From assembly GCF_030652235.1 (NCBI RefSeq), contig NZ_JAUSBA010000010.1, forward strand, positions 1 through 64,000: DNA of 64,000 nt. The letters run 5' to 3'. A program made the translations under genes and the position numbers. Of this stretch, positions 1 to 11,312 are shown piece by piece. The DNA comes from Cypionkella sp. (GTDB taxonomy: Bacteria; Pseudomonadota; Alphaproteobacteria; Rhodobacterales; Rhodobacteraceae). The notes beneath the pieces were generated by a model. That model saw nothing but the letters and a program-made list of their open reading frames with translations. It ran no database searches and was not told the origin of the DNA. Every line of letters begins with the position of its first letter. The first letter of the stretch is position 1.

Positions 1-468
1 AGCTACGGATTGCGTGCAAGAGAGATCGCGGCCCTGTGCCTCGATGATATTGATTGGGTGCATGAACAGATCAGTATCCCAAGGCGCAAAGGCGGCCAGT
101 CGACCCGATATCCGCTGTCGGCGACCGTCGGCGAAGCCATAATCGCCTATTTGCACATTCGGCGCACGGATATCGCTGATCGCCAAGTCTTCTTGGCCGC
201 AAGATCGCCCTATACCCCTATGACGCATACGGGTGTGTCATGCATGGTTTCGGGCCGCATGCACAGCATCGGCATTCAGGTTGCACGTGCTGGCTCGCAC
301 ACATTGCGCCATGCCTGCGTTCAGCACCTTGTAGAAGCCGACCTGCCCTTCAAAGTCATTGGCGATTACGTCGGTCATCGCCACCCCGCATCCACATTGG
401 TCTATGGCAAGGTAGCGGTGCACAAGCTGCGAGAGATGGTCCTTGCCCAAGGGGAGGACGTGCTATGA
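1..468 (+). CDS. Tyrosine recombinase, first of a trio (5' truncated by window)
   Basis: The reading frame is open from base 1, so the gene starts before the window and only its C-terminal 155 residues are visible. They hold most of a tyrosine recombinase catalytic domain: the first arginine (R5, in YGLRAREIAAL), the HxxR box (H100, R103), the GH histidine (H126) and the nucleophile tyrosine (Y135, in LVYGKV). It would cut and rejoin DNA through a 3'-phosphotyrosine bond. The stop codon overlaps the ATG of the next recombinase (ATGA), the arrangement typical of RIT elements. A TTG at base 10 lies inside the conserved fold and is not the real start. By position it would be the RitA homologue; that assignment is inferred. 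Confidence 0.9.
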   Translation, partial: SYGLRAREIAALCLDDIDWVHEQISIPRRKGGQSTRYPLSATVGEAIIAYLHIRRTDIADRQVFLAARSPYTPMTHTGVSCMVSGRMHSIGIQVARAGSHTLRHACVQHLVEADLPFKVIGDYVGHRHPASTLVYGKVAVHKLREMVLAQGEDVL

Positions 469-1457
469 CCGCCCCTTGGGACAGCTTTCAAAGCATTCTG
501 GCCCCTCAGATCGAACAATACCTGCGTGTAAAACGCGCCATGGGATGCAAGTTCGCCTGCGAAGATCGCCAACTTCGGCTGCTCGACCGATTTCTCAACA
601 TCCGCGGCGTGGAAAGCATTGAGGCGATTGACGCACAGTGCCTGCAGGACTTCTTGGATTCCCGCAAACGCACCAACCCGCGCAGCTACAACAATCTGCT
701 CGGAGATGTTCGACGGTTGTTCGACTGGATCGCCAGCCAACACATCCCAGGTGCCTCACCGGTAACGATCAAGGCTCAGCCGCAAACAGCGCGACAGCTG
801 CCCTACCTGTTCTCTGACGAGACGATACGGCGCCTGCTGACTTTGGCAGCAGCATTGCCAGACAACGCGCGAGCGCCGCAGCGCGGCATCATCTATGAGA
901 TGATCTTTGCCTTGCTCGCCAGCCTTGGCCTAAGGGTCGGGGAAGTCGCTAATCTGCAATGGGGCGATGTGGACCTGACGCGCGACGTGGTGGAGATCCG
1001 CAACACCAAATTCGGCAAGGACCGACTTGTGCCCTTTGGACCCAAGCTGGCCGTCAGGCTGCGCACCTATCGGACACAACGGGAGCAAAATGGGTTCGTC
1101 TGCTCAGGCGCCCATCACTTGTTTTCCTGGAATGGCCGTACACCGATCAGCACCAACAGCATCCGCAACACGTTCCGTGATGATCTGTTGCCCCAACTCG
1201 CCCTTGCGATACCGATTGGCGTTTTCGGCCCACACGTTCATGGCCTGCGCCATTCATTCGCCGTGCGCACCCTGCTGAACTGGTACCGCCAAGGGATCGC
1301 ACCAGCCGACCGTCTTCATCATCTGTCCACATTTCTGGGGCATCTCAATCCGAGCAGTACCGCTGTTTATCTGACTATCACGAACGACCTGCTTGGTGCC
1401 GCCAATCACCGCTTTGAGGCCTTCGCACCAACCCTATGCGGGGGAATCAAAGCATGA
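465..1457 (+). CDS. Tyrosine recombinase, second of a trio
   Basis: A 330-residue site-specific recombinase. The start is the ATG at 465, which overlaps the previous stop by four bases; the longer open frame back to 240 lies inside the upstream gene. The N-terminal part (about 15-100) looks like a SAM-like core-binding domain. The catalytic domain has R157 (LRVGEV), HGLRH (H259, R262), GH (H293) and Y302, so the catalytic set looks complete. Its stop overlaps the third recombinase by four bases, so all three are probably translated as a coupled operon. The position fits RitB of recombinase-in-trio elements. Whether it acts at the element ends or on a host site cannot be told from sequence. 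Confidence 0.92.
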   Translation: MTAPWDSFQSILAPQIEQYLRVKRAMGCKFACEDRQLRLLDRFLNIRGVESIEAIDAQCLQDFLDSRKRTNPRSYNNLLGDVRRLFDWIASQHIPGASPVTIKAQPQTARQLPYLFSDETIRRLLTLAAALPDNARAPQRGIIYEMIFALLASLGLRVGEVANLQWGDVDLTRDVVEIRNTKFGKDRLVPFGPKLAVRLRTYRTQREQNGFVCSGAHHLFSWNGRTPISTNSIRNTFRDDLLPQLALAIPIGVFGPHVHGLRHSFAVRTLLNWYRQGIAPADRLHHLSTFLGHLNPSSTAVYLTITNDLLGAANHRFEAFAPTLCGGIKA

Positions 1458-2464
1458 CACAGCTGAACCTTGCCGCCGCCGTTCACCATTACTTTCTGGA
1501 GCATCTGCCGCGCCACAAAGGCCTGCAATCCAGCACGATCCGCAGTTATCGAGACAGCCTGCGCCTGTTCCTGATCTTCGTGGCCGATGCCAATCGGATC
1601 GGGGTCAGTGGCCTCGGGTTCGAGCATTTGGACTACTCTGCTGTGCAGGCATTCCTAAACAACCTGGAACTCAAGCGCGGTAACGCCATCAGCACGCGCA
1701 ACCAACGCCTGACGGCCCTGCACGTTTTCTTCGAGTATCTCTGCCAGACCGCACCAGAGATGTTGCCGGTCAGCGCCAAGGTTGCAGCCATACCGATGAA
1801 GCGCCATCAGCGTCCAGAGATGAAGTTTCTGGCACGTGATGAGGTCGAGGCGCTCTTTGCCTGCATCCCCGCCCAGGATCGTCTTTCGCTGCGCGACCGC
1901 GCGCTCCTCATGCTGCTCTACAACACCGGTGCGCGCGTCTCAGAAGTCGCGCAACTGAAGGTGGGCCAACTCGATTTAGCCTCACCGGCGCGGGTCAGGC
2001 TGCTCGGTAAAGGGTCAAAGTGGCGAACCTGCCCTCTTTGGAGCCAGACCGCCAAGGCGTTGCAGGACATGCTGGATGAACGCACCACGGCTCTTTCGCC
2101 AGATACCATTGTGTTCGTCGGCGGCACAGGCGTCGGGATGACCCGTTTCGGCATCTACAAGCGTATTCGCCATTACGCCAAACTCTGGGAGGCGGCGGGC
2201 GTACAAGCCTCACGCACCCACATCACGCCCCACGTGTTTCGGCACACAACGGCGGTCCATCTTCTCGAGTCAGGGGTGGAGGTCAACGTCATTCGGGGCT
2301 GGTTGGGGCATGTCAATCTGGAGACGACCAATCGATACGCCGAGATAACCATACGCATGAAGGCGGAAGCCCTGAAACTGCTTGAGCCGGTTGCTAGTGG
2401 CAAAGCGCGAAAATCCGCATGGCGAGATGACGCGGCCATGCTGGCGTGGCTGTCATCCCTGTAG
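1454..2464 (+). CDS. Tyrosine recombinase, third of a trio
   Basis: A 336-residue XerC/XerD-like recombinase. The start is ATG 1454, inside the four-base overlap with the previous gene. The N-terminal core-binding domain (about 10-95) carries a typical YRDSLRLFLIF helix. The catalytic domain has R161 (TGARVSE), HVFRH (H260, R263), WLGH (H286) and Y295 (NRYAEI). The about 30 residues after the tyrosine are usual for this group. It ends seven bases before a perfect 13-bp inverted repeat. It is probably RitC of a RIT element; the chromosomal dimer-resolution proteins XerC/XerD do not occur as overlapping trios. Confidence 0.93.
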   Translation: MTQLNLAAAVHHYFLEHLPRHKGLQSSTIRSYRDSLRLFLIFVADANRIGVSGLGFEHLDYSAVQAFLNNLELKRGNAISTRNQRLTALHVFFEYLCQTAPEMLPVSAKVAAIPMKRHQRPEMKFLARDEVEALFACIPAQDRLSLRDRALLMLLYNTGARVSEVAQLKVGQLDLASPARVRLLGKGSKWRTCPLWSQTAKALQDMLDERTTALSPDTIVFVGGTGVGMTRFGIYKRIRHYAKLWEAAGVQASRTHITPHVFRHTTAVHLLESGVEVNVIRGWLGHVNLETTNRYAEITIRMKAEALKLLEPVASGKARKSAWRDDAAMLAWLSSL

Positions 2465-2470
2465 CGATAT

Positions 2471-2503
2471 GACAGTGGGCGGCATGATTGGCCGCCCACT
2501 GTC
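2471..2503. repeat. Perfect 13-bp inverted repeat after the recombinase trio
   Basis: GACAGTGGGCGGC at 2471-2483 is repeated as its exact reverse complement at 2491-2503, with a 7-base loop. It begins seven bases past the last recombinase stop. No T-run follows on either strand, so it is only terminator-like. It could stabilise the 3' end of the mRNA or be a recombinase site. Confidence 0.75.
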
Positions 2504-2560
2504 TCGACAATCATCCTTCGCCCAAAACCAGAAACACCCGATACCAGCAGACATGCACCG

Positions 2561-2652
2561 TTATGTGCCCAGCCTTGCCTCAGAAGCCATTGCAAGAGCT
2601 ACCGATCTTGACCGTGGGGCACATAAGAAAACGGGGCACAAAATGTGCATAA
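2561..2652. repeat. Cluster of short repeats at the presumed RIT right end
   Basis: TTATGTGCCC (2561-2570) recurs as its reverse complement GGGCACATAA (2617-2626). GGGCACA then recurs directly at 2634-2640, 17 bp on. A small palindrome GCACA-AAA-TGTGC spans 2636-2648 and is followed by ATAA. Arms of 10-12 bp with short spacers are the usual form of tyrosine recombinase binding sites. The rest of 2504-2783 holds no gene that I can support. Confidence 0.5.
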
Positions 2653-2783
2653 CCACCCCTCAGGCGACCCCACCCCGTCGCAAGCCGACATCAGCATGAC
2701 CCTGCAAGTGCAAGGGGCAGCACTGGTGTTGGGCATCACTTTGCATGACCATCTGATCATCGGCAAAAGTCGCGAGCTTAGTT

Positions 2784-4310
2784 TTAGGGCGGCGGGGTAT
2801 CTGTAGCCTCGGGTTTGAACGACGGCTTCAACCAAACCTCCACACGGCGGTTCAGGCGGCGACCAGCGGCGGTTTCATCGCACGCCATCGGCAGCGCCTC
2901 GCCAAATGCCTCAACCTTCGGCAAGGCCGCCTCGGGCACCGCAGCGGCTTGTTTCAGCGCCGCGAGAATACCATCGGCACGGTCTTGCGACAGATCGAGA
3001 TTGACCTTCGCCGCGCCCGAGCCATCCGAGAACCCGGCCAAGATCAGCACCTTGTCACGAAACATCCCGATCTCGATCAATCGCGCCAAATCTTCCAGGT
3101 TATCTTGGCTCGCCGCATCCAGCGCCGAGGTACCGTCCTGAAATCGGAAGGTTAGCGACAACCGATCCGCGCTGTCCATCAGATCGACCAGCCGTTTCAG
3201 ATCGGCCAAGGTAGTCTCCGCGCCCGCGCCCTGAATCGCGTTGATCAGCCGCAATCCGTCCGCCGTCATCGGCTGGCTTTCGGGGCTGCGGTCAATATAG
3301 CCGCCGCGGGCTATCGCCGCTTGGGCTGTGGGCAGCGCCAGAAACTCCAAGAACTCGCGCGCCATCAGCGGAAGCCGGCGGCGCGGCGTCAACAGAAACA
3401 CCGGCAGCGTCAGCGGATAATCCCCGGCCTTCACCGCCAAAGCGCTGGGCAACAAGGGAAAACCGCAACTGTCCGACAGCGGCAGCGCCCGCGCCGCACC
3501 AATCGACGCCCGCCCGGTCAGCGCGATGGCCCAAGGGTCTTTGGCGACTGCACCCGCCAGTGCACGCAGATCGGCATGGGTGACGCTCGCCGCCGGATCG
3601 CGCCCCAACCGTGCCGACAAAGCCCGTTGCAGATCGCTGTCCGCCGCCAGCCCATGCAGCACCAACGGCATATCTGGGCCGCCAACCTGTGCCCAATTCT
3701 TCACCTCTCCGGCCAAAACCTTCGCCAGATCAATCGTCGAAATCCCCGGCAGCGGGTTATCGGGGGCCACAATCGGCACCAGTGCATCCAGCGCCATCGC
3801 CTTCGATCCCAGATCGGGCTCCACCGCCGAGGCCACCATCAACTCGGCGCGCCCGGCTTTCAGTTCGATCCGGGCTTGGTCGGGCGGCAGCGGGCGGAAG
3901 GAAATCTCGGCCAGAACTTTTGCCGTCGCGGGGTCGGTCAGCACCGCAGGCGCGCCCGCTGTGGTGGGGGCGGTATAGACCAGCCCGCGTGACTGCGCGA
4001 AAGCCGCGATCAGCGGCGGCAGCAGCGCCGCCCCCGCATCCGCCTCGCCCACCAGCCGGATCACCGCTTTCGGGGCGGTCAGATCGGGGCAAGCCGGGCC
4101 ATCACAGATCACCCCCGAGGCGTCGAGGGTCAGAGGGCCGTAAGCGCTTGCGATGCGAAAAAACTCGCCGTCATAGCCTTGCAGCGTACCCGCAATGCTC
4201 AGCGCGCCATCGCGTGAGGTCAGGGTGACATCCTGCGCCACAGTCACTGTGGGCACCACCGAACACGGGAAAAGCGCGGCGATGATCGCCGCGCGCCAGT
4301 AACCCATCAT
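2784..4310 (-). CDS. Phosphate-binding-like domain fused to OmpA C-terminal domain
   Basis: A 508-residue exported protein. Residues 1-25 form a signal peptide ending at VAQ. Residues about 80-340 resemble a periplasmic phosphate-type substrate-binding domain (PBP-like, with the repeated lobes seen in PstS relatives). Residues about 380-500 are an OmpA/MotB peptidoglycan-binding domain, with a GFSDGSG strand and the RAxGI and [11 protein letters not shown] motifs. The likely role is an envelope protein anchored to peptidoglycan that binds a small anion or ligand; the ligand is unknown. No transport permease lies nearby. It runs in the same direction as secA but is separated from it by another exported protein. 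Confidence 0.8.
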   Translation of the reverse strand: MMGYWRAAIIAALFPCSVVPTVTVAQDVTLTSRDGALSIAGTLQGYDGEFFRIASAYGPLTLDASGVICDGPACPDLTAPKAVIRLVGEADAGAALLPPLIAAFAQSRGLVYTAPTTAGAPAVLTDPATAKVLAEISFRPLPPDQARIELKAGRAELMVASAVEPDLGSKAMALDALVPIVAPDNPLPGISTIDLAKVLAGEVKNWAQVGGPDMPLVLHGLAADSDLQRALSARLGRDPAASVTHADLRALAGAVAKDPWAIALTGRASIGAARALPLSDSCGFPLLPSALAVKAGDYPLTLPVFLLTPRRRLPLMAREFLEFLALPTAQAAIARGGYIDRSPESQPMTADGLRLINAIQGAGAETTLADLKRLVDLMDSADRLSLTFRFQDGTSALDAASQDNLEDLARLIEIGMFRDKVLILAGFSDGSGAAKVNLDLSQDRADGILAALKQAAAVPEAALPKVEAFGEALPMACDETAAGRRLNRRVEVWLKPSFKPEATDTPPP

Positions 4311-4343
4311 AAATCGCCCTGCCTGACCCTGAGTCTGTGACCC

Positions 4344-5399
4344 TTAGTTTGAGGAGGCGATAGTCATGTCCGGCACAAGATTTTTCAACACCAGATAGTC
4401 ACCCACCGCATCACATTCGGGCATGGCAAGCGACATATCACTCACCTTCACCGCGCCTGCGGTGGTTTGCAGCGTTTGGCCCAGCAGTTCGCGGCCACAG
4501 GTGGCCTCGGTGACAGCGGCTTCTACCACGATCTCGGTCTTGATCTGGCTGTCTTTGGGATAGGTGTAGACCTGCGCCAGCATCGGCAGATCGGTGGTCG
4601 TATCGCCCAACAGGGTCAGGAAACCACCCTTGGCGGGCGCACCCACAATCGGTTGATGCGGCGTGGCTGCCGAGACATCCCCCGGCCCGCCGAAATCAGA
4701 GCCATCCTCGAAGCCGTGCAGTTGGAAGGCATCGTCTTGCTGCCATTGCACCGCAAAACGGCGCATCCCGGCCAGTTCTGGCACAGCAATCGAAGCAGCA
4801 ACCGAGGTGTTGTCCTTGAACATCACCTCAACCTGAGCGTCGTGCAGCAGCGCGGGCAGATCGGTGAACAAAGCCCCGGTCAGCGTGGTTTTCGCGGTAA
4901 CGGTCAGGCCCGCATGTTTCAGCACCACCCGCTCATCGGCGTGACAGGGGGCGACCAGCGTCACCGCGATCAACGCGTTGTCTGCATTGGAAAGTTCCAG
5001 CGAGACCGGGCAGGTATCGGCGCGCACGGGTTTGGCGGTGATTTCAGCCATCGGCGTGGGTGCAGCCGGGGTCGTTTCAGCCAGGACAGCGGGCATTGGC
5101 TTTGGTGCGGGCATTTCTGCCGCAGGGGCCGTCACGCTGGCCATCACCGGAGCGGCCGCTTTGGATAGTGCAGGTTTTGCCGTTGCCGGGGCTTCCAGCG
5201 CCACCATCGGGACAGACTTTTCGACAACCTCGGTCGCGGCGACCCGCTCGATGGCCTGGGGGAGGGTGGCAGGCTGGTTCTCAGCCGCGTGCGGCTGTGG
5301 CGCTTTGCCCGACATGCTTTGCACCAATTGTCCGGCCCCAAGCGCAATCGCGATCACGGCGACGCCACGGGCCAGTCTGCGCTTCATATCCACCGCCAT
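4344..5399 (-). CDS. Exported protein of unknown function next to secA
   Basis: About 351 residues. I prefer the ATG at 5399 (MAVDMKRR), which has GGAG six bases upstream, over the ATG at 5411. A signal or anchor helix follows MKRRLAR (about residues 5-25), then a low-complexity Ala/Pro/Glu/Val stretch to about residue 120. The C-terminal part of about 220 residues has several cysteines (in DTCPVSL, APCHADE, ATCGREL, MPECDAV) that could form disulfides. Similar genes beside secA in related bacteria are sometimes called 'translocase' purely by location; I see no translocase domain. It lies between secA and the OmpA fusion, all on the minus strand. Confidence 0.7.
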   Translation of the reverse strand: MAVDMKRRLARGVAVIAIALGAGQLVQSMSGKAPQPHAAENQPATLPQAIERVAATEVVEKSVPMVALEAPATAKPALSKAAAPVMASVTAPAAEMPAPKPMPAVLAETTPAAPTPMAEITAKPVRADTCPVSLELSNADNALIAVTLVAPCHADERVVLKHAGLTVTAKTTLTGALFTDLPALLHDAQVEVMFKDNTSVAASIAVPELAGMRRFAVQWQQDDAFQLHGFEDGSDFGGPGDVSAATPHQPIVGAPAKGGFLTLLGDTTTDLPMLAQVYTYPKDSQIKTEIVVEAAVTEATCGRELLGQTLQTTAGAVKVSDMSLAMPECDAVGDYLVLKNLVPDMTIASSN

Positions 5400-5500
5400 C
5401 GGTTGCTCCATCGAAATCCGTTTGCGGGGTTCTGCCCCTCAAACGCGGCGGGGATGCGGCGCAATCAAGGAATGTTTCCGAAAACGCGGGCCATAAATGG

Positions 5501-5526
5501 GCAGGGGCGGCAAAAGCCTCCCCTGC
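5501..5526 (-). terminator. Hairpin downstream of secA
   Basis: An 11-bp stem with one mismatch and an AAAA/TTTT loop lies about 20 bases past the secA stop codon. No clear T-run follows on the minus strand, so it may protect the 3' end of secA mRNA instead of terminating it. Confidence 0.5.
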
Positions 5527-5546
5527 ACCAGCATTCCAGAAGCAGA

Positions 5547-8258
<2,712 letters not shown>

Positions 8259-8456
8259 GTTTTCTCCGCCCGGTCGTATCGACCACCGGTATTGACAATA
8301 TCGTGTGAGGCTCTGACTTGCCCGGCCCGTCCAGCTTCCTTAGAAGGGCGGCAAACCTTGGGCAAACCCGCATCACACGCGACCCGTGCGATGTAAGGGC
8401 AAGGCCCGGCATAGTCAACGTCACGCAGGGTTGCGGACCGATCAGGAGAGTGTGAG

Positions 8457-9305
8457 ATGGCAAAAGCGATGCGGTTTATGGCGGGGATGGCATTGTCCCT
8501 CGCCCTTGCAGCCCCGGCTTTGGCGCAAGATCCGACCGCCGATACGGTGATCGCCACCGTCAACGGCACCAATATCACTTTGGGCAATATGATCGTCGCG
8601 CGCGAAAGCCTGCCCGATCAGTATAAATCCCTGCCGCCGGATGTGCTGTTTAAGGGCATCCTTGACCAGTTGGTGCAGCAAACCGTGCTGGAACAGTCGA
8701 TGGGCGACAAGCTGACCACGAAAGACACGCTGCAACTGGAAAATGACCGTCGCAGCTATCTGTCGAACGCCGCGTTGAAGCCGGTTGTGACAGCGGCCGT
8801 CAGCGATGCAGCGCTGCAAAAAGCCTATGACGATAAATTCAAAGACTCCAAGCCCGCCACTGAATATCACGCCGCTCACATCCTTGTGGACAGCGAAGAA
8901 AAGGCCAATGAGCTGAAGGCCGAACTGGCGAAAGGTGCGGTTTTCGCCGACCTCGCCAAAGCCAATTCCACCGACACCGGGTCAGGCGCGCAGGGCGGTG
9001 ATCTGGGCTGGTTTGGTCTGGGTGCGATGGTCAAGCCGTTTGAAGATGCCGTCGTCGTCGCCAAAGTCGGCGAAGTCACGGGCCCGATCAAATCCGATTT
9101 CGGCTGGCACCTGATCTTGGTCAGCGAAACCCGTGTCGCCGCAAACCCGACGCTGGATGAGATGCGTGACGAGTTGGCTCAAGGCATCGAGCAAACGGTT
9201 GTCGAGGACCACATCAAAATCCTGACCGAGGCCGCCAAGATCGAAAAACCCGGTGAAGCTGTCGATCCGAAATTTCTCGGCGATGCCACGCTGCTGGATA
9301 AATAA
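8457..9305 (+). CDS. Periplasmic peptidylprolyl isomerase, parvulin type
   Basis: A 282-residue protein that would catalyse cis-trans isomerisation of proline bonds during folding of exported proteins. A signal peptide (1-24) ends ALAQ. An N-terminal SurA-like helical part is followed by a parvulin domain at about 135-230, with the family signature (EYHAAHILV, FADLAKANS, GGDLGWFG, GWHLILV). ATG 8457 has AGGAG nine bases upstream. Divergent transcription from secA suits a joint role in export. Whether it acts as SurA or as a PpiD-like chaperone cannot be decided. Confidence 0.92.
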   Translation: MAKAMRFMAGMALSLALAAPALAQDPTADTVIATVNGTNITLGNMIVARESLPDQYKSLPPDVLFKGILDQLVQQTVLEQSMGDKLTTKDTLQLENDRRSYLSNAALKPVVTAAVSDAALQKAYDDKFKDSKPATEYHAAHILVDSEEKANELKAELAKGAVFADLAKANSTDTGSGAQGGDLGWFGLGAMVKPFEDAVVVAKVGEVTGPIKSDFGWHLILVSETRVAANPTLDEMRDELAQGIEQTVVEDHIKILTEAAKIEKPGEAVDPKFLGDATLLDK

Positions 9306-9335
9306 CAGTTACGCAGAGGCGCTAAATCGCTAAAC

Positions 9336-9370
9336 ATCGGCGCGCAGACCTTGGCGGTTTGCGCGCCGAT
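9336..9370 (+). terminator. Hairpin after the parvulin gene
   Basis: ATCGGCGCGCA at 9336-9346 pairs perfectly with TGCGCGCCGAT at 9360-9370 around a 13-base loop and is followed by TTC. It lies 31 bases past the stop codon and 35 bases before the argJ start, so it probably separates the two transcription units. Confidence 0.6.
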
Positions 9371-9404
9371 TTCAGATATGCAACATATGCAAACGGGGGC
9401 CAGC

Positions 9405-10727
9405 ATGGCGAAGAAAGAGTTGAAGGCGAAGGTCAAATCCTTGAAGGCCAAGCTGAAAGCCGCGACGCCCGCCGTCGAGGTGAAGGTTAAAAAAGCCAAA
9501 CTGGTTTCGCCCCTCGCCCCCGCCGCCTTTCCCTGCCTGCCCCTGATCGCAGGCGTCGAATTTGCCGCCGTCGAGGCAGGCATCAAATACCAGAATCGTA
9601 AAGACGTGATGCTGGTGCGCCTGGCCCCCGGCACCGTGATGGCCGGGGTGTTCACCCGCTCCACCACCCGCTCGGCTTGCGTGCGCGATTGCCAAGCCAA
9701 ACTGGCGCTGAAAGTCCCGGCCGATTCGGGTGCTGCCATTGTGGTGAACTCCGGAAACTCCAACGCCTTCACGGGCCGCGTTGGTGACGAGGCCGTTGCC
9801 GCCGTCACCATCGGCGTGGCTGATGCTTTGGGCATCCCCGCTGCCCGCGTGTTTTCTTCCTCTACGGGCGTGATTGGCGAACCGCTGCCCTACGCCAAAA
9901 TCACCGACAAAACCGCTGAACTCGTTGCTAACTTGCGCGAAGACGCCGTCGAAATGGCCGCCCATGCGATGATGACCACCGATACTTTCCCGAAAGGTGC
10001 CGCCGCTACGGTTCAAGGCGACGGCGGGTTGATCCAGATCGCAGGCATCGCTAAAGGCTCGGGCATGATCGCGCCAGATATGGCGACGATGCTGGTCTAT
10101 ATCTTCACCGATGCCAAAATCAGCGCCACGATCTTGCAAAAACTGCTGTCGCGCAACACCGACGACACTTTCAACGCCATCACGGTGGACAGCGACACTT
10201 CGACTTCTGACACCCTTCTGTTGGCCGCCACAGGCAAATCCGAAGCGGCCGAGTTAAAAGGCACCTACCTGAAAGCCTTCGAGACCGCCCTGCGCGGCGT
10301 GATGATGGACCTTGCCCATCAAGTGATCCGCGACGGCGAGGGTGCCACCAAATTCGTCGAAGTTCGCATTACGGGGGCGGCCACTAACGCTGACGCCCGC
10401 AAACTCGCCATGGCCATCGCCAACTCGCCCTTGGTGAAAACTGCCATCGCCGGCCAAGATCCAAACTGGGGCCGCATCGTCGCGGCCATCGGCAAATCGG
10501 GGGCCGAGGCCGACCGCGATAAACTAAACATCCGCTTCGGCGATATCATTGTCGCTGAAAACGGCTGGCGCAACCCGGACTATAAAGAAGAAGACGGTGC
10601 CGCCTACATGCTGCAATCTGATCTGGTGATCGCGGTAGACATGGGCCTTGGCAAATCCAAACGCTCGGTCTGGACTTGCGATCTGACCAACCGCTACATC
10701 GAAATCAACGCCGACTACCGCTCTTGA
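9405..10727 (+). CDS. argJ: Glutamate N-acetyltransferase / amino-acid acetyltransferase ArgJ
   Basis: A 440-residue enzyme of arginine biosynthesis. It recycles the acetyl group from N-acetylornithine to glutamate and, in bifunctional forms, also uses acetyl-CoA. The proenzyme cleaves itself before the threonine of the ATML motif (T228), giving two subunits. Other family blocks are GNSNAFTG, SSTGVIGEPLP, GSGMIAPDMATML and VDSDTSTSDT. The start is ATG 9405, preceded by GGGGG; in-frame TTG 9351 lies in the preceding hairpin. The first about 35 residues form an unusual Lys/Ala-rich extension before the conserved core. mutT follows in the same direction. Confidence 0.97.
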   Translation: MAKKELKAKVKSLKAKLKAATPAVEVKVKKAKLVSPLAPAAFPCLPLIAGVEFAAVEAGIKYQNRKDVMLVRLAPGTVMAGVFTRSTTRSACVRDCQAKLALKVPADSGAAIVVNSGNSNAFTGRVGDEAVAAVTIGVADALGIPAARVFSSSTGVIGEPLPYAKITDKTAELVANLREDAVEMAAHAMMTTDTFPKGAAATVQGDGGLIQIAGIAKGSGMIAPDMATMLVYIFTDAKISATILQKLLSRNTDDTFNAITVDSDTSTSDTLLLAATGKSEAAELKGTYLKAFETALRGVMMDLAHQVIRDGEGATKFVEVRITGAATNADARKLAMAIANSPLVKTAIAGQDPNWGRIVAAIGKSGAEADRDKLNIRFGDIIVAENGWRNPDYKEEDGAAYMLQSDLVIAVDMGLGKSKRSVWTCDLTNRYIEINADYRS

Positions 10728-10738
10728 ATTTCATCTTG

Positions 10739-10776
10739 GCATAAATACTCCGGGGGTCCGGGGGCTGGCCCCCGGT
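10739..10776. repeat. Rhodobacteraceae-type intergenic GC repeat / hairpin
   Basis: The stretch after argJ reads GGCATAAATACTCCGGGGG, followed by a perfect 8-bp hairpin at 10759-10776 (CCGGGGGC, TG loop, GCCCCCGG). From memory, very similar stretches sit after many genes in this family. It may act as a terminator or mRNA-stabilising element between argJ and mutT. Confidence 0.6.
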
Positions 10777-10801
10777 TCCTTCGTCTCAGCGGAGCGACCC
10801 C

Positions 10802-11200
10802 ATGAAAACCCTGCTTGTCTCCGCCGTCGCCCTGATCGACCCCGAAGGCCGCGTCCTCTTGGCCCAACGCCCCGAAGGCAAATCCCTCGCAGGCCTGTGG
10901 GAGTTTCCCGGCGGCAAAGTAGAGCCCGGTGAAACCCCCGAAGCAGCCCTGATCCGCGAGTTGAAAGAAGAACTCGGCATCGACACCTGGAAAAGCTGCC
11001 TCGCGCCGTTGACCTTCGCCAGCCACAGCTACGAGACGTTCCACTTGCTGATGCCGCTGTTCGCCTGTCGCCGTTGGGAGGGTATCGCCGCCCCGCAAGA
11101 AGGCCAAAACCTGGCATGGGTGCGGCCGCAAAATCTGCGCGACTACCCGATGCCCGCAGCCGATCTGCCGCTGATCCCTATCTTGCGTGATTGGCTTTAG
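10802..11200 (+). CDS. mutT: 8-oxo-dGTP diphosphatase (MutT, Nudix)
   Basis: A 132-residue Nudix hydrolase that would clean oxidised guanine nucleotides from the dNTP pool. The Nudix box is complete at residues 38-60 (G38-x5-E44-x7-R52-E53-L54-x-E56-E57-x-G59-I60), with the GLWEFPGGKVEPGE context typical of MutT. The length matches the family. It follows argJ after 74 bases that hold a GC hairpin. The substrate is inferred from the family; other Nudix substrates remain possible. Confidence 0.92.
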   Translation: MKTLLVSAVALIDPEGRVLLAQRPEGKSLAGLWEFPGGKVEPGETPEAALIRELKEELGIDTWKSCLAPLTFASHSYETFHLLMPLFACRRWEGIAAPQEGQNLAWVRPQNLRDYPMPAADLPLIPILRDWL

Positions 11201-11312
11201 AACTTGCCCAAAAATTCCGCCAGTTTTCGATGAATATGGCAAAATTGTAGTGGGAATTTTAACGAATCGCCGCTAGCCTTCTGGTTGAACACGCTAATTG
11301 GGGGATTGGCAC

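Larger units (their letters stand above)
1..2660 (+). mobile_element. Putative RIT element (recombinase in trio), left end outside window
   Basis: Three different tyrosine recombinase genes in the same direction, each overlapping the next by ATGA, are the defining layout of RIT elements, a mobile class with no other cargo. The left terminus lies outside the window. The right terminus is not fixed; a cluster of short direct and inverted repeats at 2561-2652 is the best candidate. The right-hand boundary given here is therefore approximate. The adjacent chromosomal gene on the other strand ends intact at 2784. Confidence 0.7.

Noticed and set aside
9351-9404. Longer ArgJ starting at TTG 9351
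   Set aside because: The extra 18 codons lie within the terminator-like hairpin after the parvulin gene; ATG 9405 has a better ribosome-binding site.
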